From NCBI GenBank assembly GCA_973895155.1, contig OZ316892.1, positions 3,596,001 to 3,660,000 of the forward strand: a stretch of DNA of 64,000 nucleotides, given 5' to 3'. This document shows positions 23,157 to 33,717 of this stretch, one piece after another (positions within the stretch are counted from its first letter, which is position 1; each line of letters begins with the position of its first letter). A program made the position numbers and the translations under genes. The notes beneath the pieces were generated by a model. The model did not search any database and was not told the DNA's origin. It worked only from the letters and a program-made list of their open reading frames with translations. The stretch is from Marsupella aquatica. Lineage: Eukaryota > Marchantiophyta.

Positions 23157-23505
23157 TAGTCTGGAGTTTATCAGTTTATCTGTAGAACAAGAACTGACCC
23201 TTCAGTTTGCTTTGGTGACAAAAAGTCACAATTGCCCCCCACTTCTTGTAAAACTAACCTGAATCTCCATCATTGACCCACCTGCACTGTTGGAAACATT
23301 GATCCAAAGAACTGCAGTGAAGTGTCAAGTTGCTATACAAGTAATAGTCCAATAAAAATCCTAGTCATTATCTCAAGATGTGAAGGAAACAATGTGGGCA
23401 AGGAAGCATAATCTATGAGTGATGCATTGAAATCCATTAGTCATTTGTTGGCATCAAACGTGGATCCCATTCTTGTGTGCCAGAACTCATAGGGAATATA
23501 GTACG
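23157..23505. other. AT-rich spacer
   Basis: No gene, RNA or clear repeat seen between the small MITE and the minisatellite that follows. Confidence 0.5.
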
Positions 23506-23509
23506 CATG

Positions 23510-23880
23510 GATAAGGAGAAAATAAGTGTACTCGGGTGACACCTGCCAGGAGGGTGTGTCCTGAATAACAAGAGCTGATAAGGAGGAAATGGGTCTAAAT
23601 AGGTGACACCCTGCCAGGAGGGTGTGTCCTAAATAAAAGCCAAGTAATCTGTAAGGGCAGCCAAAATAAAATTGAATGTTGTCAGAGTTGATAAGGAGAA
23701 TATGTGTAATTAGGTAAATAATACCTTGCCAGGATGGTGGTCTCCCAGATAAAAGCCAATAATTTACAATGGCCGGAGAATGAAATTTGGAATGCTCTAA
23801 TAGTTGATAACAAGAAGTTATTTAGGGTAACACCCTGCCAGGAGGTGTTCTCCTAAATTAAAACCCAAAAGTTTTGCCAG
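23510..23880. repeat. Degenerate minisatellite, about four units
   Basis: Each unit starts with GATAAGGAG (or GATAACAAG) and contains a CCTGCCAGGAGG-like core, then CTCCTAAATAAAAGCC or a variant. Units start near 23512, 23576, 23691 and 23807 and differ in length from 64 to 116 bp because of added AT-rich tails. A further faint relative (CCCTTGCAAGGACGGTGTTCTC) lies near 24704. Confidence 0.75.
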
Positions 23881-24402
23881 GGCCTGGGAATAAATTTGCA
23901 AAGTCAGTTACATATTTTAGCATAGCTAAATATTGAGCATTGTTCTTAAAATCAAGGCCATAAAGCTCCCTTGGTGGCCTGTTACTATCGGGATTTATAT
24001 ATTGTAAGGTCATAATTTTTGAAGCTGCTATATGGTGAATCCAACTCTCATGTTTTGTCTTATTCATATTTGTGTATCATGAATTTTTATTTGAATGTAC
24101 CTTAACAAGGGGCATCCTTTGTATCACATAGACTTTTAATTCATTTTTGGACCCCTTTAAATTTTTGGTATTCTATAGTGTTTGAATTTAATTTGGCAGC
24201 CCCCTTAATTTGTATAATTTGTAAACTCTGTTAAGTCCTAGAGAGAAACTAAGGGTTTCATTTTCTACCGCTTTTAAGTATACTCATGAGTGAGAGGAAT
24301 GATTCTAAGAAATGTCAGCACATCCTGTCTTAAGCTCCCCTTGTGGCTTTCTTTCCTAAGTTTATGGTTTTAATAAGTCATTAATAAGACACACTAAAAT
24401 AC
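23881..24402. other. AT-rich spacer
   Basis: No supported gene. A minus-strand frame at 23858-24067 (69 residues) is unlike any family I know and overlaps the repeat border. Confidence 0.5.
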
Positions 24403-24602
24403 GTGCACAACTCGTAGTATATTTGTGTAATAGAATTGTACTTTCCATTGGTCACTATGTGCTTTTATTGCATGTGCTTTATTTATATTATTTGATTTTA
24501 TTGTGCACAACTCGTAGCAACTTTGTGTAATGAAATTGTACTTTCCATTGGTCACTATGTGCTTTTATTGCATATACTTTATTTATATTATTTGATTTAA
24601 TA
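24403..24602. repeat. 100-bp tandem duplication
   Basis: Two adjacent 100-bp copies begin GTGCACAACTCGTAG at 24403 and 24503. They are nearly identical, with a handful of substitutions, so the duplication is fairly recent. Confidence 0.9.
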
Positions 24603-24824
24603 TGTATTCTAGTCTTACTCTTTAATTTTGTTCACCTAATATCACTACAAGACAAAAAGTAAAACATGTTCCAGGATGAGCATGCTATATTGTAAGGTCA
24701 TAATCCCTTGCAAGGACGGTGTTCTCATATGTTAATAAATTATTTGTGTGTTTTCCAAATATAGTGCCAGTAAAGTGTGAAGTTCCTGGCCCACAGAATC
24801 TTAGGTCTATATGCCATTGCTGGA

Positions 24825-25275
24825 CTTGCATGGAACCATGCCCTCCCAGGATCCTGAGAGTTTCCAGAGAATAGTACAGGTAGTGTCCATACTGTACCTG
24901 CTGCTCACACTTTCAAGGAACCATGGCCTCCCAAGATCCTGGGGATGGTACCCGGGAATTCTAATTAATGTAGGGACCATCAAGTTAGTGCATGCACCTG
25001 CGAAAAAGCTGCCATGAATAATTTCAGCAGAGTTCCTTTTTATTACTTAGTTTACATAAAAAGCTTAAATTATTATTCCTAAGAGATAAGTCAAATTCTT
25101 TTTCCAAGTTTAGGTAATTTATTGAGTGTCTATCCCTATGGTACTCTAACCGCAGCCCTACCACGAACTTCATGGAACCAATCATGTCCCAAGACCCTGG
25201 CGTTGTACAGGGAGTTCAATACCCCCCTTCCATGCAACCAACCCCTTCCAAGATCCTGGGATCATGGACTGAAGT
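24825..25275. repeat. Scattered GGAACCATG...AAGATCCTGG repeat units
   Basis: Four related units (starts near 24829, 24915, 25163 and 25222) share a GGAACCATG-like phrase followed by CCTCCCAAGATCCTGGG or a variant. They resemble the core of the longer minisatellite that follows and may be its older, decayed edge. Confidence 0.55.
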
Positions 25276-25389
25276 GGGGTAGTCTGGTAGTGATTGGATC
25301 CCAAAACGCCAGCCCATCCAAGATGTAAGTCAGAATAATACAACCATTCGCAAATATACAAGGAATATTTGGGGACGAGATGATACAAA

Positions 25390-26400
25390 GTGTTCTAACA
25401 TGAGAGAGAGAGAGAGACAGAGAGTCAATACCCCTACCAGTCCCTTCTGGAAATCCTGCCCTCAGCGAGATAGGAAACATAAAAGAGGCCGAGCTGGGAG
25501 TGTGAATAGCCCCCTGCCCCTCCCTCAACTGAACCATGCTTCCAGAGGGGCAAGCAAGGAACCAGAAAAGGAAATCTGGGAGTGCTAGAACTTCCATGGA
25601 AACATGCCCTGAGAGAAGTGAGATAGGAAACAAAAAAGGGCCAAGCTGGGAGTGTGAATCCCCCCATGCCCCCTCCATGTAACCATGCCCTGAGAGAAGA
25701 GAGAGAGAAAACAAAAAAGGAACCAATCTGGGAGTGCCAGTCATTCCACGAAACCACATCGTCAGAGAAGCGTGAGAGAAATGGTTCTATGGAAGGAGTG
25801 CCATTCCTTCCATAGAACCACACCCTCAGAGAATTGAGAGAGAAGAACAAAAAAAGGAACCAATCTGGGAGTGCCGGTCCTTCCATGGAACCATGCCCTC
25901 AGGGAAGCAAGAGTGAAGAACAAATCAAGGAACCAATCTGGGAGTCCCAGTCCTTCCATGGAACCACACCCTCAGAGAAGCGAGAGTGAAAAACAAATCA
26001 AGGAACCAATCTGGGAGTCCCAGTCCTTCCATGGAACCACGCCCTCAGAGAAGCGAGAGAGAAAGAAAAAGAAAAAAAAAGAACCAATCTGGGAGTGCCA
26101 TTCCTTCCATAGAGCCACGCCCTCATAGAGCCACACCCTCAGAGAAGCGAAACAGAAAAACAAAACAAAAAAGGAACCAATCTGGGAGTGCCAGGCCCTC
26201 CATGGCAACCACGCCCTCAGAGAAGCGTGAGAGAAAAAACCAAAAAAGGAACCAATCTGGGAGTGCCAGCCCCTCCATGGCAACCACGCCCTCACAGAAA
26301 CGTGAGAGAAAAACCAAAAAGGGAACCAATCAGGGAGTGCCATTCCTTCCATGGAACCCACGCCCTCAGATTAGCGAGAGAGACAGAGGAACAGCTAAGG
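25390..26400. repeat. Large imperfect minisatellite upstream of the CBS gene
   Basis: Roughly a dozen units of about 60-80 bp repeat over 1 kb. The core reads AACCAATCTGGGAGTGCCAG, then TCCTTCCATGGAACCA, then CGCCCTCAGAGAAGCGAGAG and an A-rich linker. Units in the right half are most alike. One unit is partly inverted, making a perfect 15-bp-stem hairpin at 25783-25819. The array ends about 540 bp before the start codon of the CBS-domain gene. Long open frames across it on both strands are products of the repeat and not genes. Confidence 0.9.
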
Positions 26401-26936
26401 AACCGATGTGTGTCCGCCCCCTCCCTCTGCTTTTTGCTCAGAAGAAGATGAGGACGACAGTCAGCACGACACAACAGACAGTAATCGAAAGCCTCGCCTT
26501 TCCTTTCATTCCTGCACATTTCCCGGACACACATCTTATTCTCTTCCCGAGTTCCTTTACTTCCGGGACATCATCACTCAAGCAGAAAAGGAGAGACAAG
26601 AAGACAACTGTAGGAGAGCAGCTTAGTAGGCGCGAGATCAGAGTAGACCACAGGGTGTTTAGAGCAGCGAGAGCACGAAGAGAAGCGGTCCGAAGTTCTA
26701 GAGAAGGGCATTTTGTTTTTTTTTCTGCGGGATTGGGATTCGGCGCTGACGGAAAGGAGAAAGAGGCGGACATTTGGTTTGGTGTGTCGTTCATTCTTTC
26801 TGTTGATCGAAGCACAAGAGTGGGAGAGAGGTGAAGGAAAAGGTTGAAGAGAAATCGTTTCGTGGGTCGTTCCTTCGGGCGGGTGATTTTTCATCGATTG
26901 CAAGAAGAAGTGGGATCAGAGCAAGCAGAGCGTCAA
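26401..26936 (+). promoter_or_regulatory. Promoter/5' leader region of the CBS gene
   Basis: Composition becomes GC-balanced and purine-rich here after the minisatellite. The block leads without a clear break into the ATG at 26937. I cannot place the transcription start or a TATA box. Confidence 0.45.
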
Positions 26937-29917
26937 ATGGCAGCGGCAGCGGCAGTGTTGGTACATGCAGGTGTGGGTGTGGGTGTGGTGGTGGCCCGAG
27001 CTGGTACTGATCGGGCAGAAGTGAGAGGGAGATATGTGAGCAGCTGCGTTTCATCGTCGTCCTCGGCCTGGCAGAGAGGAGCGTCTCAGTTGCGGATGAT
27101 CGGAGTCGCTACTGCGAAGAGGACTCAGCAGCGTGGAGGAGTTGTCGTTAAGGCAACGGGAGAAGGGGTTGAGACGACAGAGGCCAAGGTGGCCGGCGAC
27201 GTGCTCCCCTCTGCGGAGTGGCCCGAGAACTTCTCGCTCCTCAATTTCGAGGATCTGATTTCGCACTATGAGCCGGCTCTGTTCAAGGCAGAGGTGTGTG
27301 TTAGTCTCTTCCGTTGAAGTCATGTCTTGGCATGTGCGCAGAAAGATTGGCCAGGGAAGGAGAAGGCTACGAGAATGGACATTGTTCCGCTTTGCCTGGT
27401 TTTCTTCCTCGTCAGATTCGAGTTAAAGCTCCGCGTTAGAATGGAAAGCTATGGATTCTTGACGGAGGGTTCGATGGTTATCATTCTCCTCATATTTAGC
27501 GAGGTGCGATGTGTTTATTGCGTATCCTTCTGTGATCGTCTCTCGGTGCGAGGACAGGTCCTGATGTGTTGTCTGAGACGGCTTGTATTCGATGTGGATA
27601 GCGTGATCGCTTTGTTGGAGCTCCGGTCTGTCGTTGCGTGGCCGTCTTTGCGTCCGTCAGTAATGCAAAGTAATCTCGCTAGTGGACACAGTGTGTGGTT
27701 GTCTTCCATTTACGATAGCAAGCGACCTGTGGTCGTGCGCTCCTTTGCCTTGCATTTGCGAAAGTGGTAGCCCGTATAGACAGTGCACTAAACTTTCACT
27801 TCGGTTTCCGAAGTGCTCGTTAGGAGCTTTGTCCTCGAAATGTCCAGAATCGTCTTCATATGACGATGATGATGATACCTCAGGGATCTCTCGGAAAGGA
27901 GCGCATGCGAATTAAGCTTGCACTAGAACTTCTTTTTCGGTTCAAGTGTTCGTCAGAGTAAGACGAATGTAGTTCGTCGATCAGGGCTAATTAGATTGTT
28001 TGGATCTGCTGGGCCGATTCTGCTTATCTGGTGGCACTCTTTTCTGGCTCGTCTTTTGGTCGTCCAACTCACATCATCTGCTGTGGATAACACGAAAAAG
28101 TCGCGGTCAATTCATTGGATGGAGAAAAAAACTCCTGTAATTGTGGCTTAAAGACAGTAACACGCTTCACTACTGATTCTGTTCTTTGCGGTTTTGCCCA
28201 TTCGCTGGCTTCTGGAAATGGCTTCGGGAAGTGGAAGCCTAAACATTGAGTTCTAGTTCAGCGCAATTCACCAGCTCCTTAATTCCTCGAAATCTTGAGG
28301 AATTGTTTGCTTACTTGATGGCCTTCGGATGTCCAAGCCTTGGGCTTTGAGTACACCTACGTTTAGTACTATGAGTAATTTGACAGTGTCTTCAGCGATT
28401 GCGAGTTGCCGGAGCGTCCAATTCGATGTTTCGGCCGTCTGGTTTTTTCTGTGTTCTCCGTTGTTGGAACGAATCCTCAGATTCCTGATCACAAACTTTA
28501 CGGGTTGGGCTTTGCAGGCACAGCCTGGGACAATGGTGGCTGATGTAATGTCGAAGACGCTCTACACAGCTTTTCCAGAGCAAACTCTGAGCGAAGTCTC
28601 CCACTATTTTGAAGAGGTCTCCGGTTTTCCTGTGGTGGACGAAGGATATAAAGTTGTCGGAGTCGTTTCCAGGAAGGACACAGCTAAGGCCGTCGAAGGG
28701 GTAAGTTTCAATTCGATATATGTGTTATGAAGTGCTTGTTTTTACACTTGGTTTTTTTTCGAGAGAGATGACTTTCCTCATACTTTGTGCATCTAGATCT
28801 TAGTAGTACTAAATGGTAGCGCGGTTTGCTACTTTCAGGAATTCTGTTTCTCTTTTTCTAATATGGACTACAAGATCCAAATTTTATAACGGGTCAGACA
28901 TTCTCATACGATTAATTTAACCATTGAAAAAGACGCGTTCCTTTTTCCTTGCCCATTCTTTAGCCCTCCGCTACATTGCACCGGAAGGAGCAGGCTGTTG
29001 TAATATTTGTACATAGCAAAGTTGATGTCGCTTTTAGCAGAACCAACGAGACTCTGTTTTTTTTAGATGCGTCGTTCCTAAATTTTACTGAGGATATTTC
29101 TTGGAGAGGGAATTGATTTTAACGTTTGTGGGCGTGGAAATAACGTGGAGATGTCATTTGTTTACTTGCAGGAGAATATCAAGGTGAAGGAAATCATGTC
29201 TTCACCCGCTATCACATTATCTGCCGAAAAAACCGTCCAAGGTGATACAATTGCTCAAATGTTTTTTGAACATATCGAATGGTCTGACTTGTGGAAGTTC
29301 CCACTCCAGTAGCTACATGAGTCTAGAAAGGCCAAAGCGTTCTTCTCTGGACCTTATAATTTTTAGAAAGCTATTTGTAAAAATCTTCAGTTTGTCTCAT
29401 TCATTCAGTCAATGTTTTTGTGTGAAGATTTTCTGAAGTAAATGTTTTCTCCACTGTGCTGTTATCCTAAGTCTGGCGAGGTTTTCAAATTGTATTTCAT
29501 TCCAAGAGCGGTTTTACTCCTCTTTGATTATAACTTGCACGACTTTAATTTTTGATCTTGATTTCTATTTCCTTTTTTCAGACGCCGCAGTGCTGATGTT
29601 GAAGAACAAAATTCATCGCATTCCGGTCGTGAATTCTTCCCTACAAGTCGTGGGTATGACAGTTGTTCCATGTGTGCTTTATTATGTTGAACTTTCCAGA
29701 CGAAGCTGTTTCCTGAGTTTTTTCAAATTTATTTCGCAAGCTCTAAACTCGGAAATTTGTGTCAACTCCTGGTTGTTTGTTTCCATCACTGGATGGTGCT
29801 TCACTCTTTAGATCGTCTGTTACAGTCACTTAATCAAGATCTGTATCGTCTCCGCCTTGTGCAGGAATTGTGACAAGAACCGACATATTTACTGCTTTGG
29901 ATGGTGACACCAAGTAG
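26937..29917 (+). CDS. Plastid-type protein with two CBS domains (CBSX-like)
   Basis: Five exons: 26937-27293, 28518-28700, 29172-29241, 29582-29653 and 29865-29917. All splice sites are GT-AG with consistent phase, giving 244 residues. Residues 1 to about 85 are rich in Ala, Val, Ser and Arg with GVGVGVVV, and look like a chloroplast transit peptide. A linker with SAEWPENFSLLNFEDLISHY follows. CBS1 spans about 124-180 with VADVM and VGVVSRKD (S170, D173). CBS2 spans about 184-240 with VKEIMSSPAITL and VGIVTRTD (T231, D234). The S/T-x-x-D ending of each domain is the usual ribose-binding motif for adenosyl ligands. Such CBS pairs sense adenylates, and in plants related CBSX proteins activate thioredoxins; whether this one does is not shown. 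The start is the ATG at 26937; upstream in-frame sequence lacks another ATG. The minisatellite at 25390-26400 lies in its upstream region. Confidence 0.88.
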
Positions 29918-31132
29918 TGTGAAGGATGAGGGTCTGCAGTCTCTGTGTGGGCTTGGCACTTCGATTGGATCCTGTCATTGTAAAAATAGAGTGGCATGGG
30001 GTGCTTGCGGCGTCGGTGCTAGTTTCCTAGTTTAGTTGTAATGGCTTGAGACGGTGCAATGCTACTTCTTGTGAAGGCTGGGAATGGACATGTCCGCATG
30101 TAGGTCTGTTGCTGGTTTCAGCACCTGGAGTGGCCAAGTTGTACCAGCAACGTGTACAAACTGTGTACTTTTAAACAACCTCAGTTGCGAGATGGGTTTA
30201 GGAATAGACTCTCGTTTTCGAGCCGATCAGGCCTTCAGGATGAAACATAGATGTGATGAGTCCTTTGAGCAAAGTGATTAAAGCTTGGTCGAAGTTTGAT
30301 CTTTGTGCTGTAGCGGTGGCCAACATTCAGAAGGTATGTTAAGTCGAGCATATTTGGAAGTACATGGTGCAGCTTGAGCACTATTGATCCGTAACTCAGT
30401 AATGTACACAACACGTGTTTCCATAGCTTTAAGTAAGGTTATATCTTTTGGTAGGCCAAATGAATTCCCTGACCTACTGCATTTTGCCTCTGAACAACCA
30501 TTTCCGCCTTATTAACAACAGGCTGGACATTTAAGTGCTCGTTAGAAATCTAGAGCAATTTTGCGAAACCTTTTCCTTGATCATGAACGTTATGCAAGAT
30601 TTAGTACAATTATGTTAAAAAATTTCTTGTAATCTGAATTTGTACCACTTTCTAGCCAGTCCAAACCTGCTTTCTTCATTCATACCCTAACCTTCCATCA
30701 GGCCCTGATCGTCTTTCTCCGGGAGGCTCTTAGTGTAGTATCCAAGTGTTCTCCTGTCTGGGCCCCCCATTTTGATGTCTAATTCTTGGCTATTACGTTG
30801 CTATCTCAATAGCTTGTACCTACTATATAACAACATATATAACACTATTGTAGTGTTTACCAGATTGGTTTATTTGTGAAGCCCAACTATTTGCCCACAC
30901 AGTAAAGTTACTGATGTTAATTGTACACTAACAGTGTGGGCACTTTGCAACATTTCGGTAATACTAATTCTGTTTGTGCATATAACATTGTTTGTGGAGT
31001 AACATGGTCTCTAAGAAACTTTTAAGTGAAACAATCGGAGGACTCATTGTCCCCATATGCATCACAGCAAGATCTCAAGAAAGAGAGAACACATTGGAAT
31101 GTAGGAGTTCTGTAGGTTGCTTCCTCTTCCAG
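29918..31132. other. 3' flank of the CBS gene and spacer
   Basis: The first few hundred bases are the likely 3' UTR. No further gene is supported. The sequence becomes AT-rich from about 30540. Confidence 0.5.
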
Positions 31133-31345
31133 AAATCTGTTTCCAGTGCTTCTTCCAATGCTCAATTTGTCTTGGGCTCTCCATCAGTAGTGGACCCTTT
31201 GCCATCAACGACAAATCCCTCTCACAAATCCCTCTCACAAATCTGTGTCCAATGCTTCTTCCAATGCTCAAATTGTCTTGAGCTCTCCATCAGTAGTGGA
31301 CCCGTCGCCATTAACAATAAATCCTGCTCACAAATCTGGCTGGAT
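31133..31345. repeat. ~106-bp tandem duplication
   Basis: The block starting AAATCTGTKTCCARTGCTTC at 31133 recurs at 31239, with a partial third start (AAATCTGG) at 31332. Within it CAAATCCCTCTCA is itself doubled at 31212 and 31225. Confidence 0.8.
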
Positions 31346-31372
31346 GGTACATACAATCGAGTCAATGTCATT

Positions 31373-31634
31373 GTGACTTTTCAACCCTGATTCCATCTCC
31401 TTTCTCTTGCTCTCTGGTGGGAATTACTCAACAATAAATGTCGATTGCACTACTTGCCAATGCAATAGTAGCAGAGATCGTGACAACACAGCAATCTTAG
31501 GACGTGACTTTTCAACTCTGATTCCATCTCCTTTCTCTTGCTCTCTGGTGGGAATTACTCAACAATAATGTCGATTGCACTACTTGCCAATGCAATAGTA
31601 GCAGAGATCGTGACAACACAGCAATCTTAGGACT
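31373..31634. repeat. 131-bp tandem duplication
   Basis: Two nearly identical copies begin GTGACTTTTCAAC at 31373 and 31504. They differ by about two substitutions and one single-base deletion. This is one of three different duplications in a row. Confidence 0.92.
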
Positions 31635-31675
31635 TGACAACGAGAGTTATTCCTGGTTGTAGAATTGCAACCCCA

Positions 31676-31755
31676 AAAACCTTTCAGGATCAAGAGGCTA
31701 GGGAAACAGTCCAAAAACCTTTCAGGATCAAGAGGCTAGGGAAACAGTCCAGGAA
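31676..31755. repeat. 38-bp tandem duplication at the inverted-repeat edge
   Basis: AAAAACCTTTCAGGATCAAG with GGCTAGGGAAACAGTCC occurs twice in direct tandem, starting at 31676 and 31714. The second copy forms the outer end of the left arm of the inverted repeat at 31718-32560. Confidence 0.88.
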
Positions 31756-32560
31756 GAGGTAGTGTCAAATTGCTAGACCTGAAAGTAGAGAGATGGAAGC
31801 CCATGGAAGAAACACCATGTAAAAGAAATTGATGTGATCGTTGAATGGAAGATGCAATTAAGACCTACTTGTAGAACTACAGGGGAACATTTGATTAGAG
31901 AGTTTGTATTTGTTGAATGTCAATAAAATAAAACTTAAATAGTTGATTGTGAAGAAAAGATAGTTAAAAATGCTAACATTTGATAGTGGAAAGTTTATAT
32001 GGATTTGGTTTGAACTTTTCAAAGGAAAGATAGGAGTTATATTGCATGTGGAGTTTGCAACTGCAAACTATTAAAGAAAATATTATAAGATATGAATGAT
32101 AAGAAATTGCAAGGAGTGGGTACTTTCATGTCCCACTACTTTGGGCCTTTCTTTTACAACATTACTTTAATTTTTTTATCATTCATATCTTGCAAGGTTT
32201 TCTTTAATAATTTGTAATTACAATCTCCAAATACAATATAATTCTTACTTTTCCTTTAAAAGGTTTCAACTAAATCCATATAAACTTCCCATTATCAAAT
32301 GTTAGCATTTTTAACCATCTTTTCTTCACAATCAACTCTTTAACTTTTATTTTATTGGCATTCAACAAATACAAACTCTCTAATCGAATGCCCCCTGCAG
32401 TTCTACAAATAGGTCTCAATTGCATCTTTCATTCAACGATCACATCAATTTCTTTTACATGGTGTTTCTTCCATGGGCTTTCCATCTCTCTACCTCCAGG
32501 TCTAGCAATTCGGCACTACCTCTTTCTGGGCTGCCTCCCTAGCCTCTTGATCCTGAAAGT
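31718..32560. repeat. Long imperfect inverted repeat (~385-bp arms, ~75-bp centre)
   Basis: The left arm (31718-32102) and the right arm (32177-32560, reverse complement) match along almost their whole length. Examples are CCTTTCAGGATCAAGAGGCT with AGCCTCTTGATCCTGAAAG, AACACCATGTAAAAGAAATT with its complement near 32451, and GATATGAATGATAA with TTATCATTCATATC. Identity is roughly 85% by eye. The centre is about 75 bp. A transcript would fold into one long hairpin, as in inverted-duplication small-RNA loci, but a foldback transposon would look alike. No coding sequence is apparent in the arms. Confidence 0.88.
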
Positions 32561-32789
32561 TTGCACAACAAAACAAAAGACCTTCTTACTCCTACTCTAC
32601 TAACCTATATCCTTCATACAGACAGGTTTCCTAACTTCTCCTAACTATCGGCACGTATAATTGCCAAACTGCTTATTCAGTGTCTATAACCGTTTTATTC
32701 AACTAAGGCTACTTGTTAACTGTTGATTGTTTCTACTTGTACACTAATAATAACGATGGACAAGTAACTCTAAACTGTAACTTGTTATT

Positions 32790-33470
32790 GAATTGTGCAC
32801 CTCTTCATTGGTTGTTTGTCAATTACTCTTCTTCCTGAGCTATTACTTCCAAGTTCCTCCTCTATTTGCACTACTGCAAGCTTGAGTTCCTGCATTGTTG
32901 CCTCCACTTGTCCCAATCTTGTTTTGCTAGGTCCTTCTCCTATTTGTCAATATGTTGAGCTGGTTCTCATCTTATGAAACCCTAATATATGTTTAGTCCT
33001 CTTTCTCTTGTCTTCCAGAACCCTCACTACCCAACAATCATTCATGGCACGATAGCAATTCTTTTCTTGTTTGTTAACTTGTTTATGAAATTTATGCCCA
33101 ATAACTCCAAAGAATTGAAAACCAGCTTCTTCCCACACCTGATGAACATCATCGTTAATTTCTACAAAGAAGTTGTACATGCATTGTCCTGAACTGATTG
33201 GTCGACAAAAGTGATTCACCTGATTTCGCTTTGGTAACCCTACACTCTATTCTTCCCTATTAAGTCTACTAAGCTCTTCGAGCACTCAGCCCCAAAGCAT
33301 ACAACTTCCCATCATCTTGAAGGATATCGCATCCTTCATAGACCAGATCACTGCCATGCATGCCCCAAATCACTGCAATAGTGATTCCTAACAAGCTGAA
33401 ACTCCTAACTGATCCATCGCTACAGAGCTTTTGCCTATCGTTGCTGATCAAATTGAACTTCGACTACAAA
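32790..33470 (-). pseudogene. Gag-like retroelement fragment
   Basis: On the minus strand, from about 32959 downward, the frame reads MRTSSTY, a TGA (32947-32949), then QIGEGPSKTRLGQVEATMQE and on through LKLAVVQIEEELGSN. An Arg-rich, Ser-rich start followed by a coiled-coil-like segment is typical of the N-terminus of Ty3/gypsy-type Gag. The TGA again sits where CGA would keep the frame open. Upstream on the same strand (33219-32947 and 33451-33269) are two more coding-looking pieces that I cannot assign. No protease, reverse transcriptase or integrase was found nearby. Confidence 0.35.
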
Positions 33471-33717
33471 AAATGAAGCTTCCATTTCTTTACGGGGTTT
33501 AAATACTAGTTGCCTTGACAACTTAACTTCTACTTTACTCTAACTTGGTAGTTAACTTCATAATTTTGCTACTTTAAGACTTGCGAATTTTCTGCTACTT
33601 CAGGTAGCTAGAAATTCTTTGTTATTAGTGTTGTTTTCTGTTGGAGCTAGCCTCACTCAACTTAGGGTTACTAGGGCTCATTATGGATAAACTTTTCAAA
33701 GATAAGTTCAATTGAAC

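Noticed and set aside
25262-26834. Several open frames of 80-282 residues on both strands
   Set aside because: They are translations of the minisatellite (repeating SEKRERK- or LRAWLPW-type units), open because unit lengths and composition avoid stops.
27327-28500. Open frames within intron 1 of the CBS gene
   Set aside because: They lie between well-supported exons and show no domain similarity.
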